NCBI RefSeq assembly: GCF_036057275.1 | Contig: NZ_CP107945.1 | Location: 806,001-870,000 of the forward strand | Source: Streptomyces sp. NBC_00390 | Lineage (GTDB): Bacteria; Actinomycetota; Actinomycetes; Streptomycetales; Streptomycetaceae | Length of the DNA stretch: 64,000 bases | Direction of reading: 5' to 3' | Shown: positions 51,910 to 63,091 of the stretch, in pieces | Position numbering within the stretch: position 1 is the first letter of the stretch | How the letters are laid out: each line of letters begins with the position of its first letter | Translations under genes and position numbers: made by a program | Notes under the pieces: generated by a model | Told to the model about the DNA's origin: nothing | Seen by the model: the letters and a program-made list of their open reading frames with translations, nothing else | The model's database searches: none

Positions 51910-52821
51910 ATGATCGACCCCATCCAGATTCTGTGGTCGCCCGCCGGTGCCACCATGCCGGCCCTGGGCTCCCGGCCGCTGGTCGATGTGCACGACGGCG
52001 ACACGCCGAACTTCCGGATGCCCATCCGCATGCTCTCCGTCGACACCCCCGAGGTGACGGCCGACACAGCGGAGGGCGCGGCACAGGTCGACCAGAACTT
52101 CGTTCAGCTGGCCGAGTGGATCCGGCAGGGCGTCGCACCCATCACCCCGGGGCTCGCCGAGTTCGTGCTCCCGAAGCTGGAAACCGGGAAGGCGGGCAGC
52201 CTGCAGTTCGAGCAGGGCACCGCTGCGAAGGAATTCAACAAGAAGAACATCAACGACCGGCTGGCCCGGCCCGGCAAGCCGCCACGTAACCTGTTCATCC
52301 GCATGGCCGACAGTCCGTTCGACCCCAATCACCGGCTGCTGGCCTACATCGCGCCCAGCTACTCGGCCAAGGAGCTGGCCACGCTGTCCCGCGAGGAGCG
52401 GGCGACGTTCAACCTCGACCTGGTCACCAAGGGCTGGTCACCGACGTTCATCATCTACCCCTCCATTCCTGGCGAGCTCGACCTTCCGATCATGCTGGCC
52501 GCGGCCGAGAAGGCCGTGGCGGAGAAGCGCGGCATCTGGGAGGAGTCCACCACGCTGCTGGCGTACGAATACCGCGCGCTCGAGGACCTCTTCTCGGTGA
52601 CGAAGAGAAAGGTCGAGGGGGACAAGAAGCTCCGGCCGAGCGACCTGTTCTCCTGGCGGGAGCGGTACTGCGTGGACATGCGCACCCGGGTACTGCACGG
52701 CCCGGAGGACTGGTTCCGCGTCGACCCCGTCTACCGGTTGTGGCTCTGGCCATGGGACGTCTCCGAGGCGGTGGGGCGGCTCAACCTGACGCCGTCGCCG
52801 AGGCTCGTGGGCGCGGACTAG
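51910..52821 (+). CDS. Staphylococcal-nuclease-like protein, cytoplasmic
   Basis: 303 residues with no signal peptide. The region VDVHDGDTPNFRMPIRMLSVDTPEVT carries D29/D31, R40, D45 and E48, arranged like the catalytic Asp/Arg/Asp/Glu of SNase (VDTPE matches exactly). R142 in DPNHRLLAYI matches the second catalytic Arg. A ~65-residue insertion follows VDTPE, and ~80 residues extend beyond the SNase core (YRALEDLFSVTKRKVEG...). SNase enzymes are usually secreted, so a cytoplasmic one with all catalytic positions is unusual. AAGGAG precedes ATG 51910. Activity is inferred. Confidence 0.75.
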   Translation: MIDPIQILWSPAGATMPALGSRPLVDVHDGDTPNFRMPIRMLSVDTPEVTADTAEGAAQVDQNFVQLAEWIRQGVAPITPGLAEFVLPKLETGKAGSLQFEQGTAAKEFNKKNINDRLARPGKPPRNLFIRMADSPFDPNHRLLAYIAPSYSAKELATLSREERATFNLDLVTKGWSPTFIIYPSIPGELDLPIMLAAAEKAVAEKRGIWEESTTLLAYEYRALEDLFSVTKRKVEGDKKLRPSDLFSWRERYCVDMRTRVLHGPEDWFRVDPVYRLWLWPWDVSEAVGRLNLTPSPRLVGAD

Positions 52822-52984
52822 AGCGTGTCCGGCCGCTCATGTGCTGCGCTGTTGCTCACGTTTCGCGCGGCAGGCGGACGTTGCCGTACCGGGCCCGCAC
52901 GTGCACCAGCACCCGTGGCGCGCACGCCGTCCCGTCCGAACCTCCACCGGGAGGATCACGCGGGAGTCGGGGCCCAGGAGAGCC

Positions 52985-53650
52985 GAGGCGGTCGGCGTCG
53001 TCCTCCAGGCCGGTGAGCGCCAGAGCCTGGTCCCAGACGCGCCGTGCCAGCAGCGCGTCCGTGGCCGGCGGCTGCAGCGGCGTCGCACGGTCCCCCGTCG
53101 TAGTAGCCGTCGTTCGCCGCGCCCGGCGCGAGCGGCGGCCTGGCCAAGGGCGCGACTGCGGCCTCGGGCTCGGCCCAGGTACGCTTCACCGCCTTCAGCA
53201 GCAGCCCCGTGATCCCGCCGGGGTCGCCCAGTGAGGTGCGGACGATCCCGGGGTGCACGGCCAGGACGGTCGAGCCCTCGCCCTTCCAGCGTTCGGCGCA
53301 GCGGCACGGTCAGCAGGTTCGCCGGCTTGGTCGTGCAATAGGTACGCATCCGGTGGAAGTTGCCTCCCCTGGGCGTCCGTTCAGGGTCCACCCGCCCCTT
53401 GACGTACAGGCCAGCGCTGACCTGGATCACCCTGGTCCGGTCGGCGCGCAGTCGCTCCTCCAACAGGTGGTTCAGCAGGAACGGCGCCAGATGGTTGACG
53501 GCGAAGGCCTGCTCGAAGCCGTCCCCGGTGCGCTCCAACCGGGTCGGCCAGACACCCGCGTTGTGGACGAGGACATCGATGTGCGGCACCACTCGCAGCA
53601 GTTCGGCGGCTGCGGACCGCATCCCCGACAGCGCGGACAGGTCTCCGGCG
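52985..53650 (-). pseudogene. Short-chain dehydrogenase remnant, frameshifted and N-truncated
   Basis: Segments of an SDR are seen in three successive minus-strand frames: VVPHIDVLVHNAGVWPTRLE through KPANLLTVPLRRTLE, then STVLAVHPGIVRTSLGD..., then ATDALLARRVWDQALALTGL. Frame changes lie near 53275 and near 53085. The N-terminal cofactor-binding region (TGxxxGxG) is absent. It is therefore a dead gene. Confidence 0.85.
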
Positions 53651-53655
53651 ACGCA

Positions 53656-53925
53656 TCCGCCTACTCCGGCTACCTGACCGCACACGCCGAAGAGATCCGC
53701 AAGGCCAAGTCGGCCCAACTCGCAGGCATCGCCCAGTGGCTGGCGCTGCGGATCGCGGCCGACGAGATCGCGCCCGTCCCCGCCCCGCTGATCGAGGTCC
53801 TGGTCCTCGGCCCGGCCGCCGAAGCCGCGCGCCGCTGGCTGGCGAACCCGGCCGACATCGACCTGGCCGAGGCGGCACGTGTGCTGCCCGAACGCGTCTG
53901 GCACTCGCTGCGCCCCGAGGACTGA
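53656..53925 (+). pseudogene. TetR-family regulator C-terminal remnant
   Basis: An in-frame stretch reads SAYSGYLTAHAEEIRKAKSA through ADEIAPVPAPLIEVLVLG and ends VWHSLRPED with a stop. It looks like the C-terminal effector domain of a TetR regulator; the N-terminal HTH is missing. The left end abuts the SDR remnant. Confidence 0.65.
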
Positions 53926-53933
53926 CCCGCGCG

Positions 53934-54117
53934 GCTGGATCGGCTCGTCCGTCTTCTCGTAGTGGTCGAGCGTCACACCGTCGCCGAGATCGACGGGCAG
54001 GAACGGCCCGAGCCGGGCTCCGACCTCCAGACGGAGGATCGCGGCGGTGAACTGGGAAGACAGCCGTGGGTCCCCGGCATGGACGGCCGCGTGGTTCAGG
54101 TCGCCCCGATCGGACAT
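53934..54117 (-). pseudogene. VOC (glyoxalase/bleomycin-resistance fold) N-terminal remnant
   Basis: From ATG 54117, with a good GGAGGGA site, the frame reads GDLNHAAVHAGDPRLSSQFT then VGARLGPFLPVDLGDGVTLD and DEPIQP. This matches the N-terminal half-domain of VOC proteins (HxxVxxxDxxxxxxF...GPFLPVxLxxGVTLDF). It stops matching at about 53934, where the TetR remnant begins. Confidence 0.7.
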
Positions 54118-54224
54118 CGTCCCTCCAGCTCACCTTCCCCGGAACGCCGTCGCTCACGATGAGACGATGGATTCATGACGCCGCAGGACCCTTGCGCCGC
54201 CGGGCACGGCGCCGCACGCGGCCC

Positions 54225-54704
54225 TCAGCCGCCGTGGTCGTACACCGTCACAGCGACCCCGCGGGCTGTGAGCCGCTCGGCTATCAGCGGCTCGATGCGG
54301 GGCCACTTCCCGCCCGCGAGGCCGCAGCCGATGCGGGGCATGTGGACGGACGCCCCCAGCTCCAGAGCCTTGTCCCCCACTGCGGCGAGGGCGCGGTCGA
54401 TGGCCTCGTAGCGCACCGGGACGCCGTTGCTGCCGGTGCGTATCCCCCGCTGGCCCACCATGTTGGCCACCCACAGATACGGGCCGACCTGGACGCACCG
54501 CACGGCCCCCAGGGCGAAATCGTTGCGCGAGCGCTCGCGGTGCCAGCGGCGGTAGTCCGCCTCCGGCTCGGGCCAGCGGCGTGACAGGGCGACGACGAAG
54601 CCCTTGCCCCAGCCGCCCAGGTCGTTGCAGACGTGCGCGATCAGTTTGACGCCCTTGCCGTGCGGCGCCGTGGCGTCCCCCCGGACATATCTGATCTCGG
54701 ACAT
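54225..54704 (-). CDS. Macro-domain protein (ADP-ribose-1''-phosphate processing type)
   Basis: 159 residues, a single macro domain. YVRGDATAPHGKGVKLIAHV, CNDLGGWGKGFV and the C-terminal VHMPRIGCGLAGGKWPRIE match the Poa1p/ALC1-like group. GCGLAGG is the phosphate-binding loop. It should bind or hydrolyse ADP-ribose derivatives or ADP-ribosyl modifications. ATG 54704 is chosen; the ribosome site is weak. It is divergent from a MerR regulator with 116 bp between, so the two may be functionally linked. Confidence 0.88.
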   Translation of the reverse strand: MSEIRYVRGDATAPHGKGVKLIAHVCNDLGGWGKGFVVALSRRWPEPEADYRRWHRERSRNDFALGAVRCVQVGPYLWVANMVGQRGIRTGSNGVPVRYEAIDRALAAVGDKALELGASVHMPRIGCGLAGGKWPRIEPLIAERLTARGVAVTVYDHGG

Positions 54705-54777
54705 GGCACAACCGTACGATCCGCCACTGACAATCGATCTCCAGTGCCCTCCCACCACTTTCACAACATCGGTGAGA

Positions 54778-54792
54778 CAGCAATACTGTTGC
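54778..54792. promoter_or_regulatory. Dyads in the macro/MerR divergent promoter
   Basis: Overlapping small dyads: GCAA TACTG TTGC (54780-54792) and ACAG CAATA CTGT just to the left. Spacing is MerR-like, but no promoter elements are certain. Confidence 0.3.
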
Positions 54793-54820
54793 ACTGGAGG
54801 GTTCGGACAGAGGGAGGGCC

Positions 54821-55570
54821 ATGGCCACCGAGACCGCGGAGCCGACGTTCACCGTCGACGAACTGGCCGCGCGCGCCGGGGTCACCGTTCGCACCATCCG
54901 GTTCTACAGCACCCGCGGTCTGCTGCCGCCCCCTGTGATCGGCGCCCGCCGCGTGGGGCACTACGGCGCGGACCACCTGTCCCGGCTGGCCCTCATCGAG
55001 GAGCTCCAGCACCAGGGCATGACACTCGCCGCCATCGAGCGCTATCTGGAGCAGCTGCCCGAGGATCTGAGCGCGCAGGATCTGGCGATCCACCGTGCTC
55101 TGGTGGCCTCCTGGGCCCCCGAGTCCGCCGAGGAGGTCACCCGGCAGGAGCTGGAGCGCCGCGCCGGACGCCCGCTCACGGACCAGGACGTGGACCGGCT
55201 GGCGGCGATGGGCGTGCTGGACCGGCGTCCGGGCGATCCGGGCAGTTTCCGCCTGGACGGCGGCCTGCTGCGGCTCGGCGTCGAACTGCTGGACGTGCCC
55301 ATCGCGCACGAGACGATCCTCGCCTCCCGCACGGTCCTGCTGGAGCACGCCAGGGCTGCGGCGCACGACCTGACCCGGCTGTTCCGGGACGAGGTCTGGG
55401 GCCCGTACCGGGAGCGCGAGTCGGACGCGGATCATGTGGCGGCGATGAAGTCCCTGTCGGCCCATATGCAGCCGATGGTGATCCAGGCCCTGGTGACCGC
55501 GTTCCAGCGGTCGCTGCGGGAAGAGCTGCGGGCCGCCTTCGACACGGGGGCGCAGAGCCAGGAGCTTTAG
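54821..55570 (+). CDS. MerR-family transcriptional regulator
   Basis: 249 residues. The N-terminal MerR HTH-wing is FTVDELAARAGVTVRTIRFY and STRGLLPPPVIGARRVGHYG, followed by the dimerisation helix (LALIEELQHQGMTLAAIERY). The C-terminal ~150 residues are helical and lack the metal-binding Cys of metal sensors, so it may bind a hydrophobic or other small ligand. GGGAGGG precedes ATG 54821. It is divergent from the macro-domain gene. Confidence 0.92.
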   Translation: MATETAEPTFTVDELAARAGVTVRTIRFYSTRGLLPPPVIGARRVGHYGADHLSRLALIEELQHQGMTLAAIERYLEQLPEDLSAQDLAIHRALVASWAPESAEEVTRQELERRAGRPLTDQDVDRLAAMGVLDRRPGDPGSFRLDGGLLRLGVELLDVPIAHETILASRTVLLEHARAAAHDLTRLFRDEVWGPYRERESDADHVAAMKSLSAHMQPMVIQALVTAFQRSLREELRAAFDTGAQSQEL

Positions 55571-57211
<1,641 letters not shown>

Positions 57212-57234
57212 CGCGGTGAGACTTGCCGGAAAGT

Positions 57235-57266
57235 CCAGGGGCGCAGCCGTACGGCTGCGCCCCTGG
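57235..57266. terminator. Bidirectional terminator, collagen-like gene / fadB-like gene
   Basis: Perfect 14-bp inverted repeat (CCAGGGGCGCAGCC and complement) with a GTAC loop in the 109-bp convergent gap. Confidence 0.92.
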
Positions 57267-57320
57267 TGGGCGGTTCACCTCGCAGCGGTGGAACCCGTCC
57301 GTGCGCCGCCGCGGACCGGA

Positions 57321-59495
57321 TCAGGCGTCGGTGAAGACCTCGCCCCGCTCGGCCTTCTCGACCAGCAGCGCCGGCGGCTGGAACCGCTCGCCGTAACGCT
57401 CGGCCAGCTCACGGGAGCGCGCCACGAATCCGGCCGGACCGCCCTCGTAGCCGTTGATGTACTGGAGCACGCCACCCGTCCAGGCGGGGAAGCCGATGCC
57501 CATGATGGAGCCGATGTTGGCGTCCGCGACGGAGGTGAGCACGTTCTCCTCCAGGCAGCGGACGGTGTCCAGAGCCTCGGAGAAGAGCATGCGCTCCTTC
57601 ATGTCCTCGAACGGGACCTCCACTCCGGCCTTGCCGAAGTGTTCGCGCAGCCCCGGCCACAGACCGGCCCGCTTGCCGTCCTCGCCGTACTCGTAGAAAC
57701 CGGCCCCACCGCTGCGGCCCGGGCGCCCGAACTCGTCGACCATGCGGTCGATCACCGCGTCCGCCGGGTGGCCGGTCCAGGAGCCGCCGGCCTCCTCGAC
57801 CGCGCGCCGGCTCTCGTTGCGGATCTTGCGGGGCAGGGTGAGGGTCAGCTCGTCCATCAGGGAGAGCACCTTGGCCGGGTAACCGGCCTGGGCGGCCGCC
57901 TGCTCGACGGAGACGGGGTCCACGCCCTCGCCGACCATCGCCACGCCCTCGTTGATGAACTGGCCGATGACGCGCGAGGTGAAGAAGCCGCGCGAGTCGT
58001 TGACCACGATCGGGGTCTTGTTGATCTGGCGGACCAGGTCGAAGGCGCGGGCCAGCGCCTCGTCACCGGTGCGCTCACCCTTGATGATCTCGACCAGCGG
58101 CATCTTGTCGACGGGCGAGAAGAAGTGCAGACCGATGAAGTCGACGGGACGCTCCACGCCCTCCGCGAGGACCGTGATGGGCAGCGTGGAGGTGTTGGAG
58201 CAGAGCAGGGCGTCCGGCTCGATGACCGCCTCGATCTCCTGGAACACCTTGTGCTTGAGGGCGGTGTCCTCGAACACCGCCTCGATCACGGCGTCGCAGC
58301 CCGCGAGGTCCGCGGGGTCGGACGTCGGCGTGATGCGCGCGAGAAGCGCGTCGCGCTTGGCCTCGGTCGTACGGCCCCGGGAAAGCGCCTTGTCGAGCAG
58401 CTTCTCGGAGTACGCCTTGCCCTTGGCCGCCGCCTCGGCGGTGACGTCCTTGAGGACGACCTCGATGCCGGCGCGGGCGCAGGAGTACGCGATGCCCGCG
58501 CCCATCATCCCGGCGCCGAGCACGGCGACCTTGCGGACGGGGCGCGGCTCGATGCCCTTGGGCCTGCTCGCGCCGGAGTTCACCGCCTGCAGGTCGAAGA
58601 AGAACGCCTGGATCATGTTCTTGGCGATCGGGCCGGTGACCAACTCGGTGAAGTACCGCGCCTCGATGATCTGCGCGGTCTCGAAGTCGACCTGCGAGCC
58701 CTCGACGGCGGCCGCGAGGATGTTGCGCGGCGCCGGGTAGGGCGCGCCCGCGGTCTGCTTCTTCAGGTTCGCCGGGAAGGCGGGAAGGTTGGCGGCGAAC
58801 TTGGGGTTCGACGGGGTGCCGCCGGGAATCTTGTACCCCTTGACGTCCCAGGGCTGCTGGGAGACCGCGTTGGCGTCGATGAAGGCGCGGGCCTTGGCCA
58901 GCATCTCCTCGGGCGTCGCGGCCACTTCGTGCACGAGGCCGTTCTCCAGGGCGCGCTGCGGGTTGTACTGCGTCCCCTGGAGCAGGACCTTGAGCAGCGC
59001 GTCGGCGATGCCCATCAGCCGTACGGTGCGGGTGACGCCGCCGCCCGCCGGCAGCAGGCCGAGGGTGACCTCGGGAAGGCCGATCTTGGAACCGGGCGCG
59101 TCGAGGGCGATGCGGTGGTGACAGGCCAGGGCGATCTCGTAGCCGCCGCCCAGCGCCGCGCCGTTGATGGCGGCGACGACCGGCTTGCCGATCGTCTCGA
59201 TGCGGCGCAGGGCCCGCTTGATGCCCATACCCGCCTCGAAGACGGCCTGGACGTCCTCGGGACCGGCCTTGATCATCTCCTTGAGGTCGCCGCCGGCGAA
59301 GAACGTCTTCTTCGCGGAGGTGAAAATGATGCCGCGGATGCCTTCCTGCTCGGCCTCCACGCGGTCGGCGATCGCCGTGATGGATGCCTTGAAGGCGTTG
59401 TTCATCGTGTTGGCGGACTGGTTGGGGTCGTCGAGGACGAGGGTGACGACGCCGGTCTCGTCCTGTTCCCAGCGGATGGTGGTGGACTCACTCAT
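57321..59495 (-). CDS. fadB: Multifunctional beta-oxidation enzyme (enoyl-CoA hydratase / 3-hydroxyacyl-CoA dehydrogenase)
   Basis: 724 residues, the alpha subunit type. The N-terminal crotonase domain has FFAGGDLKEM and INGAALGGGYEIALACHHR. The second domain has the NAD motif VAVLGAGMMGAGIAYSCARA (about residues 345-364), with NTSTLPIT and FIGLHFFSPV from the 3HCDH core. A C-terminal 3HCDH domain follows. It performs hydration and NAD-dependent oxidation. ATG 59495 is chosen. It follows the thiolase gene by 38 bp, an operonic fadBA-like pair. Confidence 0.95.
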   Translation of the reverse strand: MSESTTIRWEQDETGVVTLVLDDPNQSANTMNNAFKASITAIADRVEAEQEGIRGIIFTSAKKTFFAGGDLKEMIKAGPEDVQAVFEAGMGIKRALRRIETIGKPVVAAINGAALGGGYEIALACHHRIALDAPGSKIGLPEVTLGLLPAGGGVTRTVRLMGIADALLKVLLQGTQYNPQRALENGLVHEVAATPEEMLAKARAFIDANAVSQQPWDVKGYKIPGGTPSNPKFAANLPAFPANLKKQTAGAPYPAPRNILAAAVEGSQVDFETAQIIEARYFTELVTGPIAKNMIQAFFFDLQAVNSGASRPKGIEPRPVRKVAVLGAGMMGAGIAYSCARAGIEVVLKDVTAEAAAKGKAYSEKLLDKALSRGRTTEAKRDALLARITPTSDPADLAGCDAVIEAVFEDTALKHKVFQEIEAVIEPDALLCSNTSTLPITVLAEGVERPVDFIGLHFFSPVDKMPLVEIIKGERTGDEALARAFDLVRQINKTPIVVNDSRGFFTSRVIGQFINEGVAMVGEGVDPVSVEQAAAQAGYPAKVLSLMDELTLTLPRKIRNESRRAVEEAGGSWTGHPADAVIDRMVDEFGRPGRSGGAGFYEYGEDGKRAGLWPGLREHFGKAGVEVPFEDMKERMLFSEALDTVRCLEENVLTSVADANIGSIMGIGFPAWTGGVLQYINGYEGGPAGFVARSRELAERYGERFQPPALLVEKAERGEVFTDA

Positions 59496-59533
59496 GGTTC
59501 TGGTTACTCCGTACGGGAGGGAAGGACGGGGGG

Positions 59534-60748
59534 TCAGAGACGCTCGACGACGGTGGCGATGCCCATGCCGCCGCCGACGCACAGCGTGGCGAGGCCGTAC
59601 CGCTTGTCCTGGCGCTCCAGTTCGTCGATGAGGGTGCCGAGGATCATGGCTCCGGTCGCCCCGAGCGGGTGACCCATGGCGATCGCGCCGCCGTTGACGT
59701 TGATCCTGTCGAGCGGGAGACCCATGTCGTCGGCGAAACGCAGCACGACGCCCGCGAACGCCTCGTTGATCTCGACCAGGTCGATGTCGTCGATGGTGAG
59801 CCCGGCCTTGGCGAGCGCCTTGCGGGTCGCGGGCGCCGGGCCGGTGAGCATGATGGTCGGCTCGGAACCGGAGACGGCGGCCGAGACGATGCGCGCCCGC
59901 GGGGTGAGCCCGTAGCGCTCGCCGACCGCCTTGTTGCCGATCGCCACGAGCGCCGCGCCGTCCACGATGCCGGAGGAGTTGCCGGCGTGGTGGACGTGGT
60001 CGATCTTCTCGACCCAGTGGTACTTCTGCAGCGCGACGGCGTCGAAGCCGCCGAGATCGCCGATGCCCGCGAAGGACGGCTTGAGCGCGGCGAGGGACTC
60101 GGCCGTGGTACCGGGGCGCATGTGCTCGTCCTGGTCGAGGACGACCAGGCCGTTGCGGTCGCGCACCGGGACGACCGAGCGGTCGAAGCGGCCGTCCTTC
60201 CAGGCGGCCGCGGCCCGCTCCTGGGAGAGCGCCGCGTACTCGTCGACAATGCGGCGGGTGTAGCCGCCGAGGGTGGCGATGAGGTCGGCGCCGATGCCCT
60301 GCGGTACGAAGCCGGTGTCGTAGTTGGTCATGGGGTCGGCGAACCAGGCACCGCCGTCGGAGGCCATCGGCACCCGGGACATGGACTCGACGCCGCCGGC
60401 CAGCACCAGGTCCTCCCAGCCGGAGCGGACCTTCATCGCGGCCATGTTGACGGCTTCGAGGCCCGAGGCACAGAAGCGGTTCTCCTGTACGCCGGCGACG
60501 GAGTCGGGCAGCCCCGCAGCGATCGCCGCGATCCGGGCGATGTCGGAGCCCTGGTCACCGACCGGGCCGACGACGCCGAGGACGATGTCGTCGATGGCGG
60601 CCGGGTCCAGGCCCGGGAAGCGGGCCTTGATCTCGTGGATCAGTCCGACGACGAGGTCGATCGGCTTGGTGCCGTGCAGCGCGCCGTTGGCCTTGCCACG
60701 GCCGCGCGGGGTGCGGATCGCGTCGTACACATACGCTTCGGTGCTCAC
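59534..60748 (-). CDS. Acetyl-CoA C-acyltransferase (thiolase)
   Basis: 404 residues with the thiolase catalytic residues. The acyl-enzyme Cys is in [13 protein letters not shown] (about residue 93), the His is in [15 protein letters not shown] (about residue 360), and the second Cys is in [10 protein letters not shown] (about residue 392). It cleaves 3-ketoacyl-CoA with CoA, the last step of each beta-oxidation turn. GTG start at 60748 with AAAGG upstream. It sits between the acyl-CoA dehydrogenase and the FadB-like gene on one strand. Confidence 0.95.
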   Translation of the reverse strand: MSTEAYVYDAIRTPRGRGKANGALHGTKPIDLVVGLIHEIKARFPGLDPAAIDDIVLGVVGPVGDQGSDIARIAAIAAGLPDSVAGVQENRFCASGLEAVNMAAMKVRSGWEDLVLAGGVESMSRVPMASDGGAWFADPMTNYDTGFVPQGIGADLIATLGGYTRRIVDEYAALSQERAAAAWKDGRFDRSVVPVRDRNGLVVLDQDEHMRPGTTAESLAALKPSFAGIGDLGGFDAVALQKYHWVEKIDHVHHAGNSSGIVDGAALVAIGNKAVGERYGLTPRARIVSAAVSGSEPTIMLTGPAPATRKALAKAGLTIDDIDLVEINEAFAGVVLRFADDMGLPLDRINVNGGAIAMGHPLGATGAMILGTLIDELERQDKRYGLATLCVGGGMGIATVVERL

Positions 60749-60797
60749 TGTCGGGAGCCTTTCGATGAGGGTGGGCCGAGCAGAATCAGGTGGGGGG

Positions 60798-61940
60798 TCA
60801 GCCGAGCAGCGAGCGGCCGATGATCTCCTTCATGATCTCGGTCGTGCCGCCGTAGATCGTCTGGATGCGTCCGTCCGTGAAGGCCTTGGCGACGCGGTAT
60901 TCGGTCATGTACCCGTACCCGCCGTGCAGCTGCAGGCAGCGGTCGGCCACGCGCTTTTGCAGCTCGGTGGCCCACCACTTGGCCATCGAGGCGTGGACGG
61001 CGTCGAGCGTGGCGTTCGCATGCTCCTCGATGCAACGGTCCAGAAAGGCCCGGGTGACGGCGCACTCGGTGGCCATCTCCGCGATCTCGAAGCGGATGTG
61101 CTGAAGTTTCGCGAGCGGCCGGCCGAAGGCCTCCCGCTCCTTGACGTACTCGGTGGTGATCTCCAGCAGATACTCGGCGGCGGCGATCCCCGCGACGGCG
61201 ATGGCCATGCGTTCCTGCGCCAGATTGGTCATCAGGTGGACGAAGGCGCCGTTGAGTTCGCCGAGCAGATTCTCCTTGGGGACACGTACGTCGTTGAAGA
61301 AGAGCTCGGCGGTGTCCTGCGCCTTCTGGCCGATCTTGTCGAGGTTGCGGCCGCGCTCGAAGCCCTCCATGCCGCGCTCGACGACGAGCAGGGTCAGGCC
61401 GCGCGCGCCGCCCTGAGGGGTGGTCTTCGCGACGACGATCACCAGGTCGGCGAGGATGCCGTTGGAGATGAAGGTCTTCGAGCCGTTGAGGAGCCAGTGG
61501 TCGCCCCGGTCCTCGGCGGTGGTGCGGATGCCCTGGAGGTCGGAGCCCGCACCCGGTTCGGTCATCGCGATGGCAGTGATGATCTCGCCGGTGCAGAAGC
61601 CGGGCAGCCAGCGCTGCTTCTGCTCGTCGGTGGCCAGTGAGGTGAGGTACGGGCCGATGATGTCGTTGTGGAGCCCGATCGCGAGTCCGGGTGCACCCGC
61701 CCGGGTGAATTCCTCGTGGAGCACGGCGGCGTACCGGAAGTCTTCGTTCCCGCCGCCCCCGTACTCCTCGGGCACCGCGAGGCCCAGCAGCCCCTGACGG
61801 CCCGCGGCACGCCACACCTCCCGGCTGACGATGCCGTCCTTCTCCCACTGCTCGTAGTGGGGCAGCACCTCCTTGGTGAGGAAGGTACGGACGGTGTCAC
61901 GGAAGGCGTCGTGCTCCGCGGCGAAGATCTGACGCTTCAA
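60798..61940 (-). CDS. Acyl-CoA dehydrogenase, LCAD-like
   Basis: 380 residues, FAD flavoprotein. [20 protein letters not shown] is the substrate/FAD signature. The usual catalytic Glu of MCAD/SCAD in YEGT is replaced ([15 protein letters not shown]), as in LCAD and isovaleryl-CoA dehydrogenases. The base is then expected in the earlier helix [14 protein letters not shown]. The TTG start at 61940 overlaps the preceding stop (TTGA). Downstream lies the thiolase. It likely oxidises long- or branched-chain acyl-CoA. Confidence 0.94.
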   Translation of the reverse strand: MKRQIFAAEHDAFRDTVRTFLTKEVLPHYEQWEKDGIVSREVWRAAGRQGLLGLAVPEEYGGGGNEDFRYAAVLHEEFTRAGAPGLAIGLHNDIIGPYLTSLATDEQKQRWLPGFCTGEIITAIAMTEPGAGSDLQGIRTTAEDRGDHWLLNGSKTFISNGILADLVIVVAKTTPQGGARGLTLLVVERGMEGFERGRNLDKIGQKAQDTAELFFNDVRVPKENLLGELNGAFVHLMTNLAQERMAIAVAGIAAAEYLLEITTEYVKEREAFGRPLAKLQHIRFEIAEMATECAVTRAFLDRCIEEHANATLDAVHASMAKWWATELQKRVADRCLQLHGGYGYMTEYRVAKAFTDGRIQTIYGGTTEIMKEIIGRSLLG

Positions 61941-63091
61941 CGGTCCTCCTGGGGCCGGGTGCCGGCCTCGATGCCGGTCGTGATGCTGGGTACGTCCCAG
62001 TCGCGGGCCACCGCTTCGGTGTCCGCGCCGGGCTGGGCGGGCGGACGGGTCACGGCCCCCGGAGTGGCGGAGAAGCGGGGTGCGGGCGCGGGCTGGGTGA
62101 TGCCGCCGTGGTCGACGAAGGTGCCGCGGGCGGCGAGATGCGGATGAGCCGGGGCCTCGCGGAGCGAGAGGACAGGGGCGACGCAGGCGTCGGAGCCCTC
62201 GAACACGGCCGTCCACTCCGCGCGGGTGCGCGTCCTGAACCGTGCGGCGACCGCCGCACGCAGCTCGCCCCACCGGTCGAAGTCCTTGCGGGCCGGGACC
62301 TCGTCCTTGATGCCGAGCAGCTCGATGAACTCGTTGTAGAACTGCTGCTCCAGCGCCCCGACCGCCATGTACTGACCGTCGGCGGTCTCGTAGGTGCCGT
62401 AGAAGGGGCAGCCGCCGTCGAGCAGGTTCGCGCCGCGGCGGTCCTGCCAGCCGCCGGCCGCCATCATGCCGTGGATCATCGTGGCCAGATGCGCCGCGCC
62501 ATCGACGATGGCCGCGTCGACGACCTGGCCGGTGCCGCCCGCACGGGCGTGCTGGAGCGCCGCGAGGACGCCGATGACGAGGTAGAGCGAGCCGCCCGCA
62601 TAGTCGCCGACGAGGTTGGCGGGGACGGTCGGGGGCTCGTCCGGCTTGCCGATCATGCCGAGCGTGCCGGTCACGGCGATGTAAGCGATGTCGTGACCGG
62701 CGCGCTGGGCGAGCGGCCCCTCCTGCCCCCAGCCGGTCATGCGCCCGTAGACCAGGCGCGGGTTGCGGGCGAGGCACTCGTCGGGGCCGACCCCGAGCCG
62801 CTCGGCCACGTGGGGACGGTAGCCCTCGATCAGTACGTCGGCCCTCTCGACCAGGTCGAGCACCTGGCCGGGGCCGTCCTCGGTCTTGAGATCGATCAGC
62901 ACCGACCGTTTGTTGCGGTTGGTGAGGTCGTACGCCGGATCGATCGCGAGCCCCGAACCGCCGGGGCGGTCGACGCGTACGACATCGGCGCCGAGGTCGG
63001 CGAGGAGCATCGCGGCGAACGGGCCGGGCCCGATACCGGCCAGCTCCACCACGCGCACCCCGGTCAGCGGACCGTTCCCTGACGCTGTCAT
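61937..63091 (-). CDS. CaiB/BaiF family CoA transferase, AMACR-like
   Basis: 384 residues. The fold and residues fit alpha-methylacyl-CoA racemase: GHDIAYIAVTG carries the His, LVGDYAGGSLYLVIG carries the Asp, and YGTYETADGQYMAVGALEQQ carries the Glu-containing block. It could racemise 2-methylacyl-CoA so that the downstream dehydrogenase can act, or transfer CoA between acids. ATG 63091. It is the first gene of the minus-strand beta-oxidation operon. Confidence 0.9.
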   Translation of the reverse strand: MTASGNGPLTGVRVVELAGIGPGPFAAMLLADLGADVVRVDRPGGSGLAIDPAYDLTNRNKRSVLIDLKTEDGPGQVLDLVERADVLIEGYRPHVAERLGVGPDECLARNPRLVYGRMTGWGQEGPLAQRAGHDIAYIAVTGTLGMIGKPDEPPTVPANLVGDYAGGSLYLVIGVLAALQHARAGGTGQVVDAAIVDGAAHLATMIHGMMAAGGWQDRRGANLLDGGCPFYGTYETADGQYMAVGALEQQFYNEFIELLGIKDEVPARKDFDRWGELRAAVAARFRTRTRAEWTAVFEGSDACVAPVLSLREAPAHPHLAARGTFVDHGGITQPAPAPRFSATPGAVTRPPAQPGADTEAVARDWDVPSITTGIEAGTRPQEDR

